A stretch of 64,000 nt of DNA from Tubiluchus corallicola (GCA_030141605.1 JAQGDQ010000838.1:25385-89384), one strand, 5' to 3'. Shown: positions 39,501 to 62,876, counted from the stretch's first letter. Program-made: numbers and translations. Notes: generated by a model not told the origin, from the sequence alone.

Positions 39501-39676
39501 TAGGGACCTAACTAAGCTAATCAACTTTATTTTGCAATTTTAACATTGGTAAATGTGATTTCAGCAACTCCCACTAATTTAAGTATCTAATTTTAATTAA
39601 ATAACAAAGTTTCCTAAATTCACTTTTACAAATACATTGATTATACCTCTTTTACTTCCGCAGATGTCGAAGCCAT
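27522..39676 (-). CDS. EIF4E: Eukaryotic translation initiation factor 4E (cap-binding protein)
   Basis: Complete coding region of 215 aa (vertebrate eIF4E about 217), seven coding exons per transcript with GT-AG junctions in consistent phase. Exons are 39676-39647, 36975-36791, then either 36467-36404 or 36304-36241, 32755-32642, 30970-30831, 28723-28669 and 27581-27522. It binds the mRNA 5' cap and recruits eIF4G for translation initiation. Visible hallmarks are KHPLQNAW, FFKNDKSKQW (Trp54, human W56), DTVEDFW (Trp71, human W73, eIF4G/4E-BP face), KPMWEDE (Trp100-Glu101, human W102-E103), IRTKGDK (phosphate-binding basic residues), AMWT (human W166), and SKSGSTAKNRF with Ser207 at the MNK site (human S209). 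Every core residue is present, so it should be functional. Its introns are loaded with transposons. The promoter has housekeeping-type elements. The duplicated exon 3 is the unusual feature. Confidence 0.96.
27697..28232. mobile_element. Long-inverted-repeat element in the last eIF4E intron
   Basis: The left ~65 bp (atttatagttaaaatgccac...tttacatagttaaaa...catgtcaaacg) is the imperfect reverse complement of the right ~65 bp (catgaattttaactatgtaa...agttgtgctgttataactataaat). The centre holds about four copies of a 62-68-bp unit (tctgcttaatcattacctat and ggcttttcgtaaatacataa). MITE-like with tandem repeats inside; the superfamily is unclear. Confidence 0.7.
28669..28723 (-). CDS. EIF4E: eIF4E exon 6
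   Basis: 55 nt, acceptor TTATTTTCAG, donor GTAGGT. Encodes (G)RKLKERLSIPPKVQIGFQ, matching the GR-x-KERL-x-x-PPK-x-x-IG-Q signature of eIF4E helix 3. Confidence 0.95.
29831..30650. mobile_element. hAT-like non-autonomous element
   Basis: The left end is CAGGGATGTCACCGAAACGA and the right end read inversely is CAGGGGTGTTACCGAAACTA, with further matching A/T sequence. The flanking 8-mers, ctcagtac and cccagaac, match at 6 of 8 positions, consistent with an old 8-bp duplication. Length 820 bp with no transposase. It lies in eIF4E intron 5, and its right part is a tandem array (30442-30622). Confidence 0.8.
30442..30622. repeat. ~24-bp minisatellite inside the hAT-like element
   Basis: About 7.5 copies of atttcggtttgccatgtttg plus gtaa, with small variants (ccat/ctat, gtta/ggta). 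The array lies entirely within the transposon and may have grown from its subterminal tttcggt sequence. Confidence 0.88.
30831..30970 (-). CDS. EIF4E: eIF4E exon 5
   Basis: 140 nt, acceptor TCATCTTGCAG, donor GTGAAT, ending two bases into a Gly codon. Encodes LLCLVGEAFDEHSENVCGAV then INIRTKGDKLAMWT, the helix and strand carrying the cap-phosphate contacts. Confidence 0.96.
31174..31848 (+). repeat. Dispersed repeat family R2, copy B
   Basis: Same sequence as 3127-3705 and in the same orientation. Here the phrase atgggaatttctatcctgac plus acctac is expanded to four 26-bp copies (31452-31556), and part of the head is also duplicated just upstream (31050-31150). It lies in eIF4E intron 4. Confidence 0.75.
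31881..32485. mobile_element. pogo/Tigger-like non-autonomous element (interrupted)
   Basis: Imperfect terminal inverted repeats: the left end is taggtaggtgtcgatttacg, and the right end read inversely is caggtaattgtccttgactt. Both continue to ACGAC, and each element end is bordered by TA (31879-31880, 32486-32487). TA duplication and CAG-type ends suggest the pogo/Tigger branch of Tc1/mariner. A hAT-like element is inserted inside. Confidence 0.6.
32064..32367. mobile_element. hAT-like element nested in the pogo-like element
   Basis: The left end is caggggtgtaagcagc and the right end read inversely is caggggcgccggagcc. The flanking 8-mers acaaaatc and acaacatc match 7 of 8, as expected of a hAT 8-bp duplication. 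304 bp, with no transposase. Confidence 0.6.
32642..32755 (-). CDS. EIF4E: eIF4E exon 4
   Basis: 114 nt, phase 0 at both ends, acceptor ACTATTGCAG, donor GTAGGT. Encodes QGIKPMWEDEKNRNGGRWLI... ending FWMET. Contains the second cap-stacking Trp and the Glu that recognises the guanine base. Confidence 0.96.
32838..33450. mobile_element. Tigger-like MITE in eIF4E intron 3
   Basis: The left end is CAGTGTTCCCTCACTTATCG and the right end read inversely is CAGTGTTTCCTCGCTACATC. Both are flanked by TA (32836-32837, 33451-33452). The CAGTGTTCCCTCGC-type ends are characteristic of Tigger/pogo elements. 613 bp, AT-rich interior, no transposase. Subterminal gcgaaacagcga repeats occur near the right end. 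Confidence 0.8.
33733..34111. mobile_element. pogo-like MITE family M1, copy 1
   Basis: The right end read inversely is cactcatctcggtttgccgg, and the left end is a damaged cactcatagacatcggtttg. TA follows the right end. The interior shares aggccgtcactttg, gcgattgattctacattacc and cgtgagtctaatac with copies at 35602 and 59373. Confidence 0.65.
35195..35360. mobile_element. Family M1 fragment
   Basis: Contains gagttatttaaaccagttcc, agtggccagacatt and ctgagtctaataaatggcgt, all recognisably the right half of M1. Both terminal repeats are missing or decayed. Confidence 0.5.
35602..35914. mobile_element. pogo-like MITE family M1, copy 2
   Basis: The left end is CACTCATATCTCGGTTTGAG and the right end read inversely is CACTCATATCTCGGTCTGCC. 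Both are bordered by TA (35600-35601, 35915-35916). 313 bp, in eIF4E intron 3. The terminal repeat resembles Tigger-type CA-starting ends. No coding capacity. Confidence 0.78.
36241..36304 (-). CDS. EIF4E: eIF4E alternative exon 3b
   Basis: 64 nt, acceptor TTATTCTCACAG with a perfect TACTAAC branch-point motif (plus-strand 36324-36330), donor GTAAGT. It completes GC|A (Ala) and encodes LYNHIEVASRLQSGCDYSLF plus Lys. It has the same length and phase as exon 3a, from which a 99-nt intron separates it. Including both would add 128 nt and shift the frame, so transcripts should carry one or the other. Confidence 0.92.
36404..36467 (-). CDS. EIF4E: eIF4E alternative exon 3a
   Basis: 64 nt, acceptor ...TTATCCTAG with a good branch-point-like TTCTAAC just upstream, donor GTGAGC. 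It completes the split codon from exon 2 (GC|G, Ala) and encodes LYNHVLSPTHLPHGCDYSLF plus Lys. The equivalent human segment is residues 75-95. It aligns with exon 3b at 13 of 21 positions. Both ends are constant (LYNH and GCDYSLFK) and the middle is variable. Confidence 0.9.
36791..36975 (-). CDS. EIF4E: eIF4E exon 2
   Basis: 185 nt, acceptor TTTCTTTAG, donor GTAAGT, ending two bases into a codon. Encodes DKESSEQKAV... through ...DTVEDFW. This includes the HPL motif, the first cap-stacking Trp and the eIF4G/4E-BP-binding Trp. Confidence 0.95.
39647..39676 (-). CDS. EIF4E: eIF4E exon 1 (first 10 codons)
   Basis: ATG plus nine codons, MASTSAEVKE, then donor GTATAA. Phase 0. Identified because the frame joins seamlessly to exon 2 and the upstream sequence looks like a promoter. 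As with other eIF4E genes, the N-terminal tail is short, polar and unconserved. Confidence 0.75.
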
Positions 39677-39679
39677 CTC

Positions 39680-39800
39680 GATTTATTAAAAGATGGCAGC
39701 TTTCTTACCGGCGTGAAAAAATGCGCATGCGTGCTTCTTATTGGCGCACCGTCATTTTCTGTAAACTTTTGTGACGCGTAAGCCTCCACTTCCCCACATT
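39680..39800 (-). promoter_or_regulatory. eIF4E promoter with NRF1-, YY1- and CCAAT-like sites
   Basis: Immediately upstream of the eIF4E ATG. In plus-strand coordinates there is aagatggcagc (39690-39700, YY1-like), tgcgcatgcgt (39722-39732, a near-perfect NRF1 palindrome) and attgg (39740-39744, inverted CCAAT). The combination is typical of TATA-less housekeeping promoters. The area is also locally GC-richer than its surroundings. Confidence 0.6.
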
Positions 39801-40347
39801 CTCAATGAAGAGGTATAAGTAAGAATATATCACTTAACAATCTATAGCAGGCGGTGTCGCTTTTAAACGCTCTTAAAAAATCAAATTTTCACGGGCAAAG
39901 CATGTACTATACAAATCATTATTAGTAAAATATGGATGACTCTTTCTGTGTCATGCTGTTCACATTGCTCGGTCATAGATTAACTAAGCAATCAAGTTTT
40001 CCTTGCTTTAATAGTTCTTGCTGAGTTACACACATCGCTCGCCATTTTAATATGTGGCTTTACATGGCAACATGAATAACATAATTATTATGAAAGTTGT
40101 GAAAAAGATAAATGGGCTTATACATGGATTAACGTACTCTGGCATTTTGGGGTTGGCAGTTTTGGTGGAGCTGACACCAAGGATTGATAACTTGAAATCA
40201 GATTGAAAATATAAAACTACCCCTGGTAAAGATAATGAGACAATTTCACGCAAACAACTAGTTAGAATCGATCTAGTGTGAGTGATCTAATACAGGAAAT
40301 GCTAAAAAGTGACCAGCTATAAAGAATGAACTTTGGACTGTCATAAT

Positions 40348-40418
40348 CACAGTGACCTAGTGGTTATGGCTTCGGCTTTCTAAGCCCAAGGTCCCTGGTT
40401 CAAATTCAGACTGCATTC
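40348..40418 (+). pseudogene. tRNA-derived sequence (SINE head or tRNA pseudogene)
   Basis: A-box-like tgacctagtgg and B-box-like ggttcaaattc are correctly spaced around an anticodon-like arm, ggctttctaagcc, whose seven-base loop TTTCTAA would read TCT (Arg). The acceptor stem does not pair and the T-arm is imperfect, so it is not a functional tRNA. It is followed by aacttttcccattttc, similar to the sequence after the other tRNA-like elements here. Confidence 0.45.
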
Positions 40419-41750
40419 TAACTTTTCCCATTTTCTGTGTATTGAATTTGTGATCAAAATTCAATTAATTGTGGGGGCGTTCTATCATTAATAGTTTTAA
40501 CAAAAATAACTGCTGATTTACACACCTAGAATTGGGCAAAAATTGTGACACAATTACACTGTAAAAACTGTTGTTTGACATCTGTCGCCTGTAACATTTA
40601 AACACCTATAGCAATTAAAAGATATATTGCAGTGTCAAATGAATATACTTGCACCATACTATATATGTATAGTTAGTCGGAAAAGAATTTTCTAGTAAAG
40701 AGTTTCACAGATAAGAAACCCAAGGAAATATTAGATTTAAAAGCAGTTCTTCTGTATTTAGAAGTGGCAGGGAAGCAAAATATGAGAAACAGATGCAAAA
40801 TAAGTACTCTAAGACGTCGTGCTTCGTGAACGTGGTTTTAGCTGCTTAGGTTTGATTTAAAAAATTTTAATTTGACTTTTTCTGATGATTAATACAACAG
40901 AAAAGTATAAAAACGACTACTAGAGCTTAGAAAATTAGCTCAAACTGAAAGGAAGATGAGGGAAATATAGAAATAAATTCACTTTCGCTGACACCATTAC
41001 TGGGGCAGCAACCAACTGCAGTAGTTGCATGTGCACCAACCACGCATGCGTATGTAGTACAACTACCTGAAATTTTCACGTGTCGATTGGTCAGCGTCTT
41101 AAGACGTTCCACTTGAATTTAGGACGTTGTCTTATCAAGCAGCATGCAACCTGGCAGGCATATTTAATACCCAGTACATTTCAAGCTACCAGATAATCAG
41201 GCTTGGTAAGCAGAACAACTGCAGGAGGTCAAGGCATAGGAAACTGGCAAACTATGTGAAGCAGTACTGCAGTCCCAGTTCATACGTCATCAAAACCACG
41301 TGCTGTGGTTTCTAAGATGCACTTTCACAATGGGACAAAGAGAGGTGTGGCAAAAGTTGCCAAGGAAAGTAGATGACACTGCCATTATTTGTTAAAGGAA
41401 AAAAACCAAGCTTTCCGAGATGTTAGCCATATTTCAATGTTTGAGAAAATGTTAGAAAAATCTACTAATGAAACTGTGATAAGCTCTTCGTGTAATTAGT
41501 AAAATGGGTGGTTCTGTGGCTAGATATTGAGTTGATTTGGTGAAGTTAATTTATTGACATTGTTCGTTTACCCACCTGATTGTTTGTTAGTTAATTGTTG
41601 TTTGTTTGGCTGGTTAGCTAATTTATTAGTTGGTGGGATGGTCAGCAGGTTGACTAATTGGTAACTGACGAACTTGTTCGCCTATTCATTTATTTAATTA
41701 TTCACACATCCTTTCTTTCTTCCTTCATTCTTTTAGTCATTCATTCATTC

Positions 41751-41879
41751 AGTCTGTCAGGCAGTCAGGCAGTTGGTCAGTCAGTCAGTCAGTCAGTCAG
41801 TCAGTCAGTCAGTCAGTCAGTCAGTCAGTCAGTCAGTCAGTCAGTCAGTCAGTCAGTCAGTCAGTCAGTCAGTCAGTCA

Positions 41880-41910
<31 letters not shown>

Positions 41911-42003
41911 AGCCAGTCAGTCTGTCAGGCAGTCAGTCAGTTGGTCAGTCCATCAGGCAGACAGTCTATCAGGCAGTCAGCCAGTTGGCCAGTCAGTCAG
42001 TCG
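41751..42003. repeat. TCAG/TCTG tetranucleotide microsatellite
   Basis: Pure (TCAG)n, then (TCTG)n, then decayed cagtcagg variants. The long Ser-Val-Gln frames are its translation. Confidence 0.96.
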
Positions 42004-42231
42004 ACGCTGGTCAGACAGTCAGTAATGAATTGGTTGCACAGTGAGTTAGTATTTTTTGACAATTAGTGAATAGTGCGATGTAAAAATAATAATCTGGTTG
42101 TTTATTGAACTACCCTGTATATAATGAGCGAAATAGTTCCTGACAAAGTCTCTCAGTCACTAGTTTCACATGTAAGCCTACAAGCCGTTAAATCCTCCAA
42201 CAACTACTTTTCATGAAACAATTTCACGCAG

Positions 42232-42355
42232 AAAAAGTGTTATGGCGATTTTTACTGACTCCGAAGGTGGCGGATTTATATCAAGTTTTCGACATTGTTC
42301 CGAGAAATGAAGGATACCTGAAGTTCGAAGATTATCTTAGAGCTCAGCCAAATAA
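42232..42355 (+). CDS. Possible internal exon of an unidentified gene
   Basis: 124 nt between an acceptor-like ttcacgcag and a donor gtaaga. The frame is open and protein-like: KVLWRFLLTPKVADLYQVFD then IVPRNEGYLKFEDYLRAQ. The second half is reminiscent of a degenerate EF-hand-type helix-loop-helix but does not match the loop consensus, and the pyrimidine tract is poor. No partner exon was found. It could be an exon of a gene otherwise outside the recognised set, or a decayed retrocopy. Confidence 0.3.
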
Positions 42356-43035
42356 GTAAGATCTAATGGAGACACCAACGTGCAAAAATGCGCCACGAAG
42401 ATACACAGGTACGCCCACTTTACGCCTGCGTAGAGAAACCCCATAATGGAGCCACCAGCTATCGGATAAGGCTAAACGGATGCTCTTGCGTCTCGCAAAT
42501 CCGTATTTACGTAACTTTACTCCAGTATTGCCTCCAGACCTGCATGTACTTTAGAATAATTAAGCGCTGAACAAGCGAATCTCTTGTACTGGGTAATTAG
42601 CCTACAGCTAAGGCGCAAAACAGGTTTTTCATAGCGCCTCATGTCTGCAGCCAGTAATCAGTGGAAGAAGTTTACATCTTAGTGTGTGGCTTCTGTTTAT
42701 TTAAATTCTACCAAACGAGTGTTGCCTCTGTTGGGGTGTAATAACTGTTGCACCTTTTCCGTAATGTTACAGTTTCGTGCACTAGGTCTACTTCGACGCA
42801 ACAATCATAACGGCAGCAACATCAGTAATGAGGATGACAACGACGAGGACGACAACAACGACAAGACTTTAGTCAGATTTTAGATGTACTCAAATATTTA
42901 AATTCCCTTATGCAATGGGCGAGGAATTTCTTTGCACCATTTGTAAAAACTGTCTGGTGTAAAGTGCAAAATAGAATGATGTTTAAATGAAAATATTAAA
43001 ACAATAACTATAATCGGAAGCTGTAGTTTGTTATT

Positions 43036-43372
43036 TACACATTCATTCATTCATTCATTCATTCATTCATTCATTCATTCATTCATTCATTCATTCATTC
43101 ATTCATTCATTCATTCATTCATTCATTCATTCATTCATTCATTCATTCATTCACTCACTCACTCACTCACTCACTCTCTCACTCACTCACTCACTCACTC
43201 ACTCACTCATTCATTCATTTATTCATTCATTCATTTACTCACTCACTCACTCATTCATTCATTCATTTATTCACTCACTCACTCATTCATTCATTTATTT
43301 ACTTATTCGTTCATTTATTTATTCACTCATTCATTTACCAATCATGCATTCATGCACCCCATCCATCCATAT
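43036..43372. repeat. ATTC/ACTC tetranucleotide microsatellite
   Basis: (ATTC)n of about 110 bp, then (ACTC)n, then mixed units. Source of the long Ser-His-Phe-Ile frame. Confidence 0.97.
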
Positions 43373-43604
43373 TGGCTTGTTTCACTTAAAATAATTTTAT
43401 GTTTTTCGCTACGTGCAGAGCACCTAAGTCTTAATTTAATCTCTACTAAACTGTACTTGCGTGGTCAAGATAAAATGCGTTTCAGATGATGTCAGGTTGG
43501 CAGTTTAGTCAGGTTGCTGACGACGAGTTTATAACAGACATTGTTGTTCAACATGAGAATGTTCACTTACTCTATTGATTTATTGTGGTGGAAAATTACT
43601 GCTT

Positions 43605-44182
43605 CTCGCCGGATTATCCTATAGGCTACTATAGGCTGCAGCCTAGGGCTCATCAAGCATTGCAAGCAGAGCTGGATTATCCTATAGGTTACTATAGGCT
43701 GCAGCCCAGGGCCCATCAAGCTTTGCAAGCACAGCTGGATTATCCTATAGGTTACTATAGGCTGCAACCCAGGGCCCATCAAGCTTTGCAAGCACAGCTG
43801 GATTATCCTATAGGTTACTATAAGCTATAGCCTAGGGCCCATCAAGCTTGAGGGAAGCCTCATGCTTTGGTAACGTATGGTAAGAAAAATCTATTTTTTT
43901 ACTACGTATGTATTGAAATGTGTATTAAATTGAGTTGCAATAAATGGCAAAATAGCGGCATTTCTTAACGTATATTTTTAGTGATGAACAAAAGATATCT
44001 ATTCTAGTCTATTTAAAGAATTTGCAACAAGTTTGCTTCAAGCTATGTAAATGCTTCTAAAATATATCACGAGTAAAAAATATTCAAGATGCCGGCCAGC
44101 TAGAGGGTGACTCCGTCTAAGGTTGCTCATTAATATCATAATAATAACCCAGGGCCCCCAAATTGTCATAATCCGGCCCTGT
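43605..44182. mobile_element. Possible hAT-like element containing a 63-bp tandem array
   Basis: The right end read inversely is cagggccggattatgaca, a hAT-type start. The left side has gccggattatcc in inverted orientation but lacks the outer caggg, and no 8-bp duplication was found. The left part is a 63-bp tandem repeat (43611-43850). The element may be a truncated hAT in which the subterminal region has been amplified. Confidence 0.4.
43611..43850. repeat. 63-bp tandem repeat, about 3.8 copies
   Basis: ggattatcctataggttact recurs at 43611, 43674, 43737 and 43800, each unit continuing ataggctgcagcc-agggcc and catcaagctttgcaagca. 63 is divisible by three, which keeps frames open on both strands (43585-43830 and 43567-43791). 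Confidence 0.92.
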
Positions 44183-44746
44183 GTTTGTGCCATATCTTTT
44201 CACTTGCAGCTCTGTTTCAACACTGAGAGCTGAAATGTGACGTTTTCGCCTGAAACTAGAACTTTACAACAGGTTGTAACTACAATGAGAATGTCACTTT
44301 CGCTGCAACACGCTTCCGTAAGGTTTCAGCAGTGCTTTGTGAACTACATAACGTCATTAATGACTGTAATCGGAACCGGATCATGACTTTTTGGGGTTCC
44401 TGGGCTAATGAAATTATGAGACCCCACAGACGGAGCCACCCTCTAATTTGCTCGCACTCGACTCGAATATATTTTACTTGTGATACGTTTTAATAACATG
44501 CGTACAGCAGAGAGCCCCATATTTCAAACGAAGGACCTCAAATAAGGGCCCTTTGTGTCAAATAAAAGGCCTCAATCAGGGATCGTTTATTTCAAATGAG
44601 TGGACATTTTAAAATTGGAGTTTCAGACTTCCTGGACTCTTTTTTTAATAATCATTTTAGTTTAAGTTATATGAATTGTTCAGCAATGCAAAGTATGAGC
44701 CCCCAAGCTTGCCGGCCTATGCTACAGTCTATACTAGCCTATACTT

Positions 44747-44875
44747 CAGTCAGTCAGTCAGTCAGTCAGTCAGTCAGTCAGTCAGTCAGTCAGTCAGTCA
44801 GTCAGTCAGTCAGTCAGTCAGTCAGTCAGTCAGTCAGTCAGTCAGTCAGTCAGGCAGGCAGGCAGTCAGTCAGTC
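44747..44875. repeat. CAGT tetranucleotide microsatellite
   Basis: Pure (CAGT)n with a final caggcaggcagg. Same motif family as the 41.8-kb array. Confidence 0.97.
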
Positions 44876-44879
44876 ACCC

Positions 44880-45361
44880 TGAATATAACACAATAATTTT
44901 TCACAGAATTTGGAAAAGTGTCACCCAATATCAGCTTCACTCAGTTTATTATAAACTGAGCCATTTTCTTGCCTAGGCAGACTCGCTCAGGACCAGAAGG
45001 TCGTAGACGTTACCAAAATTTGTTCTGTAAACTTGGTACGTGCACCTTGTTGACTGTGAAATTTCAAGCCGGCCTGTAAAATTTCACAGACTCACGGAAA
45101 TAGTTGATCATAAACGAGCTAGCAACTACCAGTTAGTAAATACTGGCAAAGCGAAACGTGATGACTACCTACCTGACTGCTGCCATGATTATTTCCAGAA
45201 ACAAAATGGGAGCTCGCCTTGGCATGACCAAGCGCAAAAATTTAACAATATACTTTCGACTTCGTTGACTTTTTGAAGTTAAGAACAAGACGTTTAACAA
45301 GCCTCGCCCAGACCGATCCTTAGGCAAAGTTTCTAGTTTAATTGATGGGTTTCCATCGTTA
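44880..45361. other. Intergenic, nothing recognised
   Basis: The frame 45040-45276 has no recognisable family or splice context. Confidence 0.35.
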
Positions 45362-45481
45362 GACTACGGCCAAATCACCTTGAAAACACCGGTTCTCGTC
45401 TGATCACCGAAGTTAAGCAACGTAGAACCTGGTTAGTACCTGGATGGGTGACTGCCTAGGAATACCAGGTGCTGTAGGCTT
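45362..45481 (+). rRNA. 5S rRNA-like sequence, probably SINE head or 5S pseudogene
   Basis: 120 bp matching metazoan 5S rRNA end to end: gactacggccaaatcacctt, gaaaacaccggttctcgtct, gatcaccgaagttaagcaac, gtagaacctggttagtacct, ggatgggtgactgcctagga and ataccaggtgctgtaggctt. The A-box, intermediate and C-box regions are all present. Several helix positions differ from usual sequences (gtagaacc, cctagga), and no T-run terminator follows. The same non-5S tail follows the other copy. It is more complete than the 11.7-kb copy, so function cannot be excluded. Confidence 0.75.
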
Positions 45482-45587
45482 GCGGGATGCCCACGCTGTA
45501 TCTCGACACTAGGAGGAGGTCAAGTGACCCAACGGCGATGTGTAGAAGAGTAAACCGTCCAAGTCAGGAGCCGCGAAGCCCCTAAAC
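45482..45587 (+). mobile_element. Short SINE-like tail after the 5S-like head
   Basis: gcgggatgcccacgctgtat, then cgacactagg and aggaggtcaagtgacccaac. These match the minus-strand tail at 11640-11744, but the copy lacks the ~40-bp gagctgcacaagcagcc segment and is cut off near 45587. Confidence 0.65.
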
Positions 45588-46235
45588 GACAAGAAAAGGG
45601 ACACCTGAAGTAGGTTTCAGAAAAATCGCATTAAAAATTATATTACTTTACAGCAATTTCAATCACATATCGTATTCGCATTGAAAGGAATTTTCGTTTG
45701 TTTTCATTTTAAATCTACCGCAATACTATTCCGACGCCGCCATTACATGGCGTCACTTCGCCACGTAAATCAGCGGAAGAAAACGCAATGTTAAATTATG
45801 ACCCAAAAAACTTTCCGTGCAAATCTATATTACTCAGCATTTCACTTACCCGCTGGAAAGACTTATGTAACTAAAAATTATAATTTAAAATATTTGTGTC
45901 AATTGGTAAAGTATCGTTGACTCACCTTCCAGGGTGCGCCACTCACTGACCAAAAACGTATTTTTAATCTTATTGACAAGATACAGTAATTTTAAATTTT
46001 ACTTAATTGGCAATATGTATGCTACGAGTGCTCTGATTATTTTTTCAAACCTTACTTAATGTTATCAAAAGTTATTTCAAACGACCTACCATTAAAATAG
46101 CTGCGCCTAACGGTCATCGCGGGAGTTTAAATTTGCACGTTTTATACAGCGTTACGACCCACGCAAGCCATGCATACGAAAAAGTAGTATGTAAGTGGTA
46201 TAAAATTTTGAGACGAATTTTTTAAGCTTTTTGTC
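45588..46235 (+). repeat. Dispersed repeat family R5, copy A
   Basis: Matches 56164-56800 in the same orientation: acctgaagtaggtttcagaa, agggtgcgccactcact, acggtcatcgcgggagttta and ttgagacgaatttttt. The start (gacaagaaaag) and end (cttttt gtc) are weakly inverted. Class uncertain; possibly a MITE. Confidence 0.7.
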
Positions 46236-47766
46236 AGTGTTAATAAATTAATTAACTATTTTAACTTACGTCGTGAACAATAAGCGATTTATTTTGTGGT
46301 GAACAAAGCTGTCATTCTAGATAGGGAAATCAATTTAAAAGTTTTTTTTATTAAAAAATGGAAACGGGGCTAGGAAAATGCGCAGCCCTGTTTTAATAAA
46401 ACTTCTTACTAGAGTTTTTTTGTTGTTTCTGGACAATTATAAATTTGCATCAATATTTGGAGAAATATCTTTTTTTCCTAAGCATGTTGGTGTAAAACAC
46501 TTCGCAAAAACTTCACAAATGTGAACATGGCACTAAAGTTTTATTCGAACCGCCTAAATTCGCATGAAGACGGCAATAGTTTGAGCATTCTTCATGGCTA
46601 GTTATAACTTGCCGCGCGATGAATCTACCATCAACTTTATGATGTGTGAGAATCAAGCATGAAGCTTTTGCTGCTCAGTGTTGCTTTCAACTAGTCTTCA
46701 GTTGATGCAAGTGTCGCGTGTTAAAGTGGCTGTGAATTATGGTTGTCTTGTTGTTCCAATTTTTGCGATTTTGTATTGGACGAAAAATTTGTGCAAATCC
46801 TTGTTGATGATTATGCTTTAAAATAAAATTTTGTTTACAACGACAGAGATCACAGTTTCATTTTGGAAATGGTTTAATCGACATAAGCGCATGTTTAACA
46901 AACTTCGCGAAGTTCGAGACATTTTTGTGCTATTGCTTATGCGTGAATGAACTTGTTCTTGTGCCGTTTCCACCGACTAAACTCTTAATTCTAGTCTTCT
47001 GGCGATAAAGAATTAAGCTAGGAGATATCTGTCACTATTTTTGTGCTTATATTTTTTAATGATGGACATTAAAAATGTGAGGGCACACATCACATGTTTC
47101 TAAAGTTAAACAGTAATAATCTTAAATAATCAGTTTAAATAAGCTATACCGTAGGATGTGTTATAAAGGAAGGAATATGTAACGAAAGCGTCGGGCGTCT
47201 GGTGTTATAAATATTTGAAGTAAAAGTTATTGTCGAGTGTAAATTTACAAAGAAGCGCGAATAGAAATTATACCTGTTCGTTCTCGTAGTCTTCTCAATT
47301 GTGTTTTACGAAATTTTGACACCTGTACAATACCTGCTACTCAAACTGCGTCAAATTGAACGGCAGCTAAGCAGCAAGACGACAAAACGAGAAACGTCTA
47401 AATGTTGCCATTGGTGGTAAATCGTAATCCGTCGAGGTGCGAAATTTGGATGATCGTGTCAATCAAGCTTAAGAGGCAGCATTGTTAAAGAAAGTGACGC
47501 AAGCCACTGTGGCGAATTTAATTTTTCTTCGAGAAAAGATGTTTGCAGACAAAAACGGCAGAAGCTACTGCACATTTTTGTCGTATAAAAAATCGCCAGA
47601 ACGCGTTTATTTAGTTTCGTTTAATGTGCACACAAAGAACAAAAAAAATTAGTAAATTTTTGCACATTATTTGGTTTAAAATCTGTCGTTAAACCGAAAT
47701 GGTGAAAGAGAAAAATCTACAAGCAAGAGTCGTCACTTTTACAGAAGAGCCTCTCTCTAATCGACA
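46236..47766. other. Presumed upstream region of the R-spondin gene
   Basis: AT-rich. No TATA box, CpG-rich patch or known site stands out. Confidence 0.35.
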
Positions 47767-61654
<13,888 letters not shown>

Positions 61655-62273
61655 GTGAAGTCTCCTTATTGTAGCATAGTAACATTTAACAATGTGCGTT
61701 ATTCTATTTAATTTAGTTATTGACAGCATGCTTGCGTTACCCGGTGCTGCGCTCTAGTGGTGAACTTAGAATTATTATAAAAGAAATTATAGTATTTTGA
61801 GTAAAAGAATTTTGTAGTACCCGTGCCGCATAAGCAAATTAATGACTAAAATTTAATGTGAAAGAAAAATCCGTCAAAACTAAAAAATGATAATTAGTGT
61901 GCTCCAAAATTTGATTCGATTATATGCACGTATAATTTTAAAACTACCTTGATTAGCAATTTTTGCTAAAATATATTTTTACGCATCTTACCTACAACAT
62001 TGGTTGCAACTTTTTACTAACGACTTCTTTAACTTACTTTTTTAACAACTTTTTGATTACCCTTATAATTGCACTCTTTTTCAGAAATTTCACATTTTAC
62101 TGCTAACGCCAAACTCCTAACAGGTGCTTCATTTCTTTTACTGAATCATTTTTAGTAACGAGTTTTGTCTCTTTTCCTAATTTTTTATGTAAAGTTTACT
62201 TCACCTCATAAAAATTCTATAGAAAAGGTAAAATTTGCACTAGAAGCTAAGAAGCACTACATGTTATGCTTTA

Positions 62274-62876
62274 TTAAAGGAAGACAGGATGATTTTTCAT
62301 ATACTACCCCATTTTCAAGTCCGATAAAAGTATACAATTTAACACGATTGATACTGCAAAAGCGTTTCTGATAATTATATAACAGATTAAAAACTTAATT
62401 CGCGGCGGGCGAACCCAACTATTGATGACATCACAAACTAACACAATTTTCAACATAAAAAATATTCCACGAGCGTGTTGCACGTGTCTGCGAAAGCGAA
62501 AATTGAAGTACAGCGTTACTGTAAGATATTCGATGTGTTGTACTAAAACTAGGCAAGTTTTAAAATAAAAATTCGAATTTACCGCTGTGCTCACGTGTGT
62601 AGTTCGTCTTATACTAACACAACTGAACTGAGGGGTACAGCACCTGTTTTTTGTGCAATACATTTCCGAAATGTATGAGCCAGTGCCCGTCTAACTAACG
62701 AATGGCGAAATGCATGTAACAGCGAAGATCTAGTGGCGCGAACGTGAAATTGTGTTTGTGTGGTAATAAGTCTTTCACGTAAGTCCTTCTTGAAAAAATA
62801 GTATGTTTCCTTTCAATATTTTGAAGAGTAGATTGTTTTGACCTACAGTTTAAGATTGGGTCCGGTTTTGCGTTAA
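62274..62876 (-). mobile_element. TTAA-flanked element, family R1, copy F (inverted)
   Basis: TTAA at 62274-62277 and 62873-62876. Read on minus, it starts cgcaaaaccggacccaatct and ends atcatcctgtcttcct. The minus-strand frame 62304-62663 corresponds to that at 4411-4812. The conservation is at DNA level and the frames differ in start and length. Confidence 0.78.

Larger units (their letters stand above)
39801..42231. other. Intergenic, with a tRNA-like element and a TCAG array
   Basis: No supported protein-coding exon was recognised. Features inside are listed separately. Confidence 0.4.

Noticed and set aside
43585-43830. CRISPR-like array of regularly spaced repeats
   Set aside because: Whole 63-bp units repeat without variable spacers, and the DNA is clearly eukaryotic. 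It is an ordinary tandem repeat.
61655-62160. C-terminal R-spondin exon starting after ctctttttcag near 62084
   Set aside because: The phase is compatible, but the peptide (EISHFTANAKLLTG) lacks the basic composition expected and no stop context supports it.
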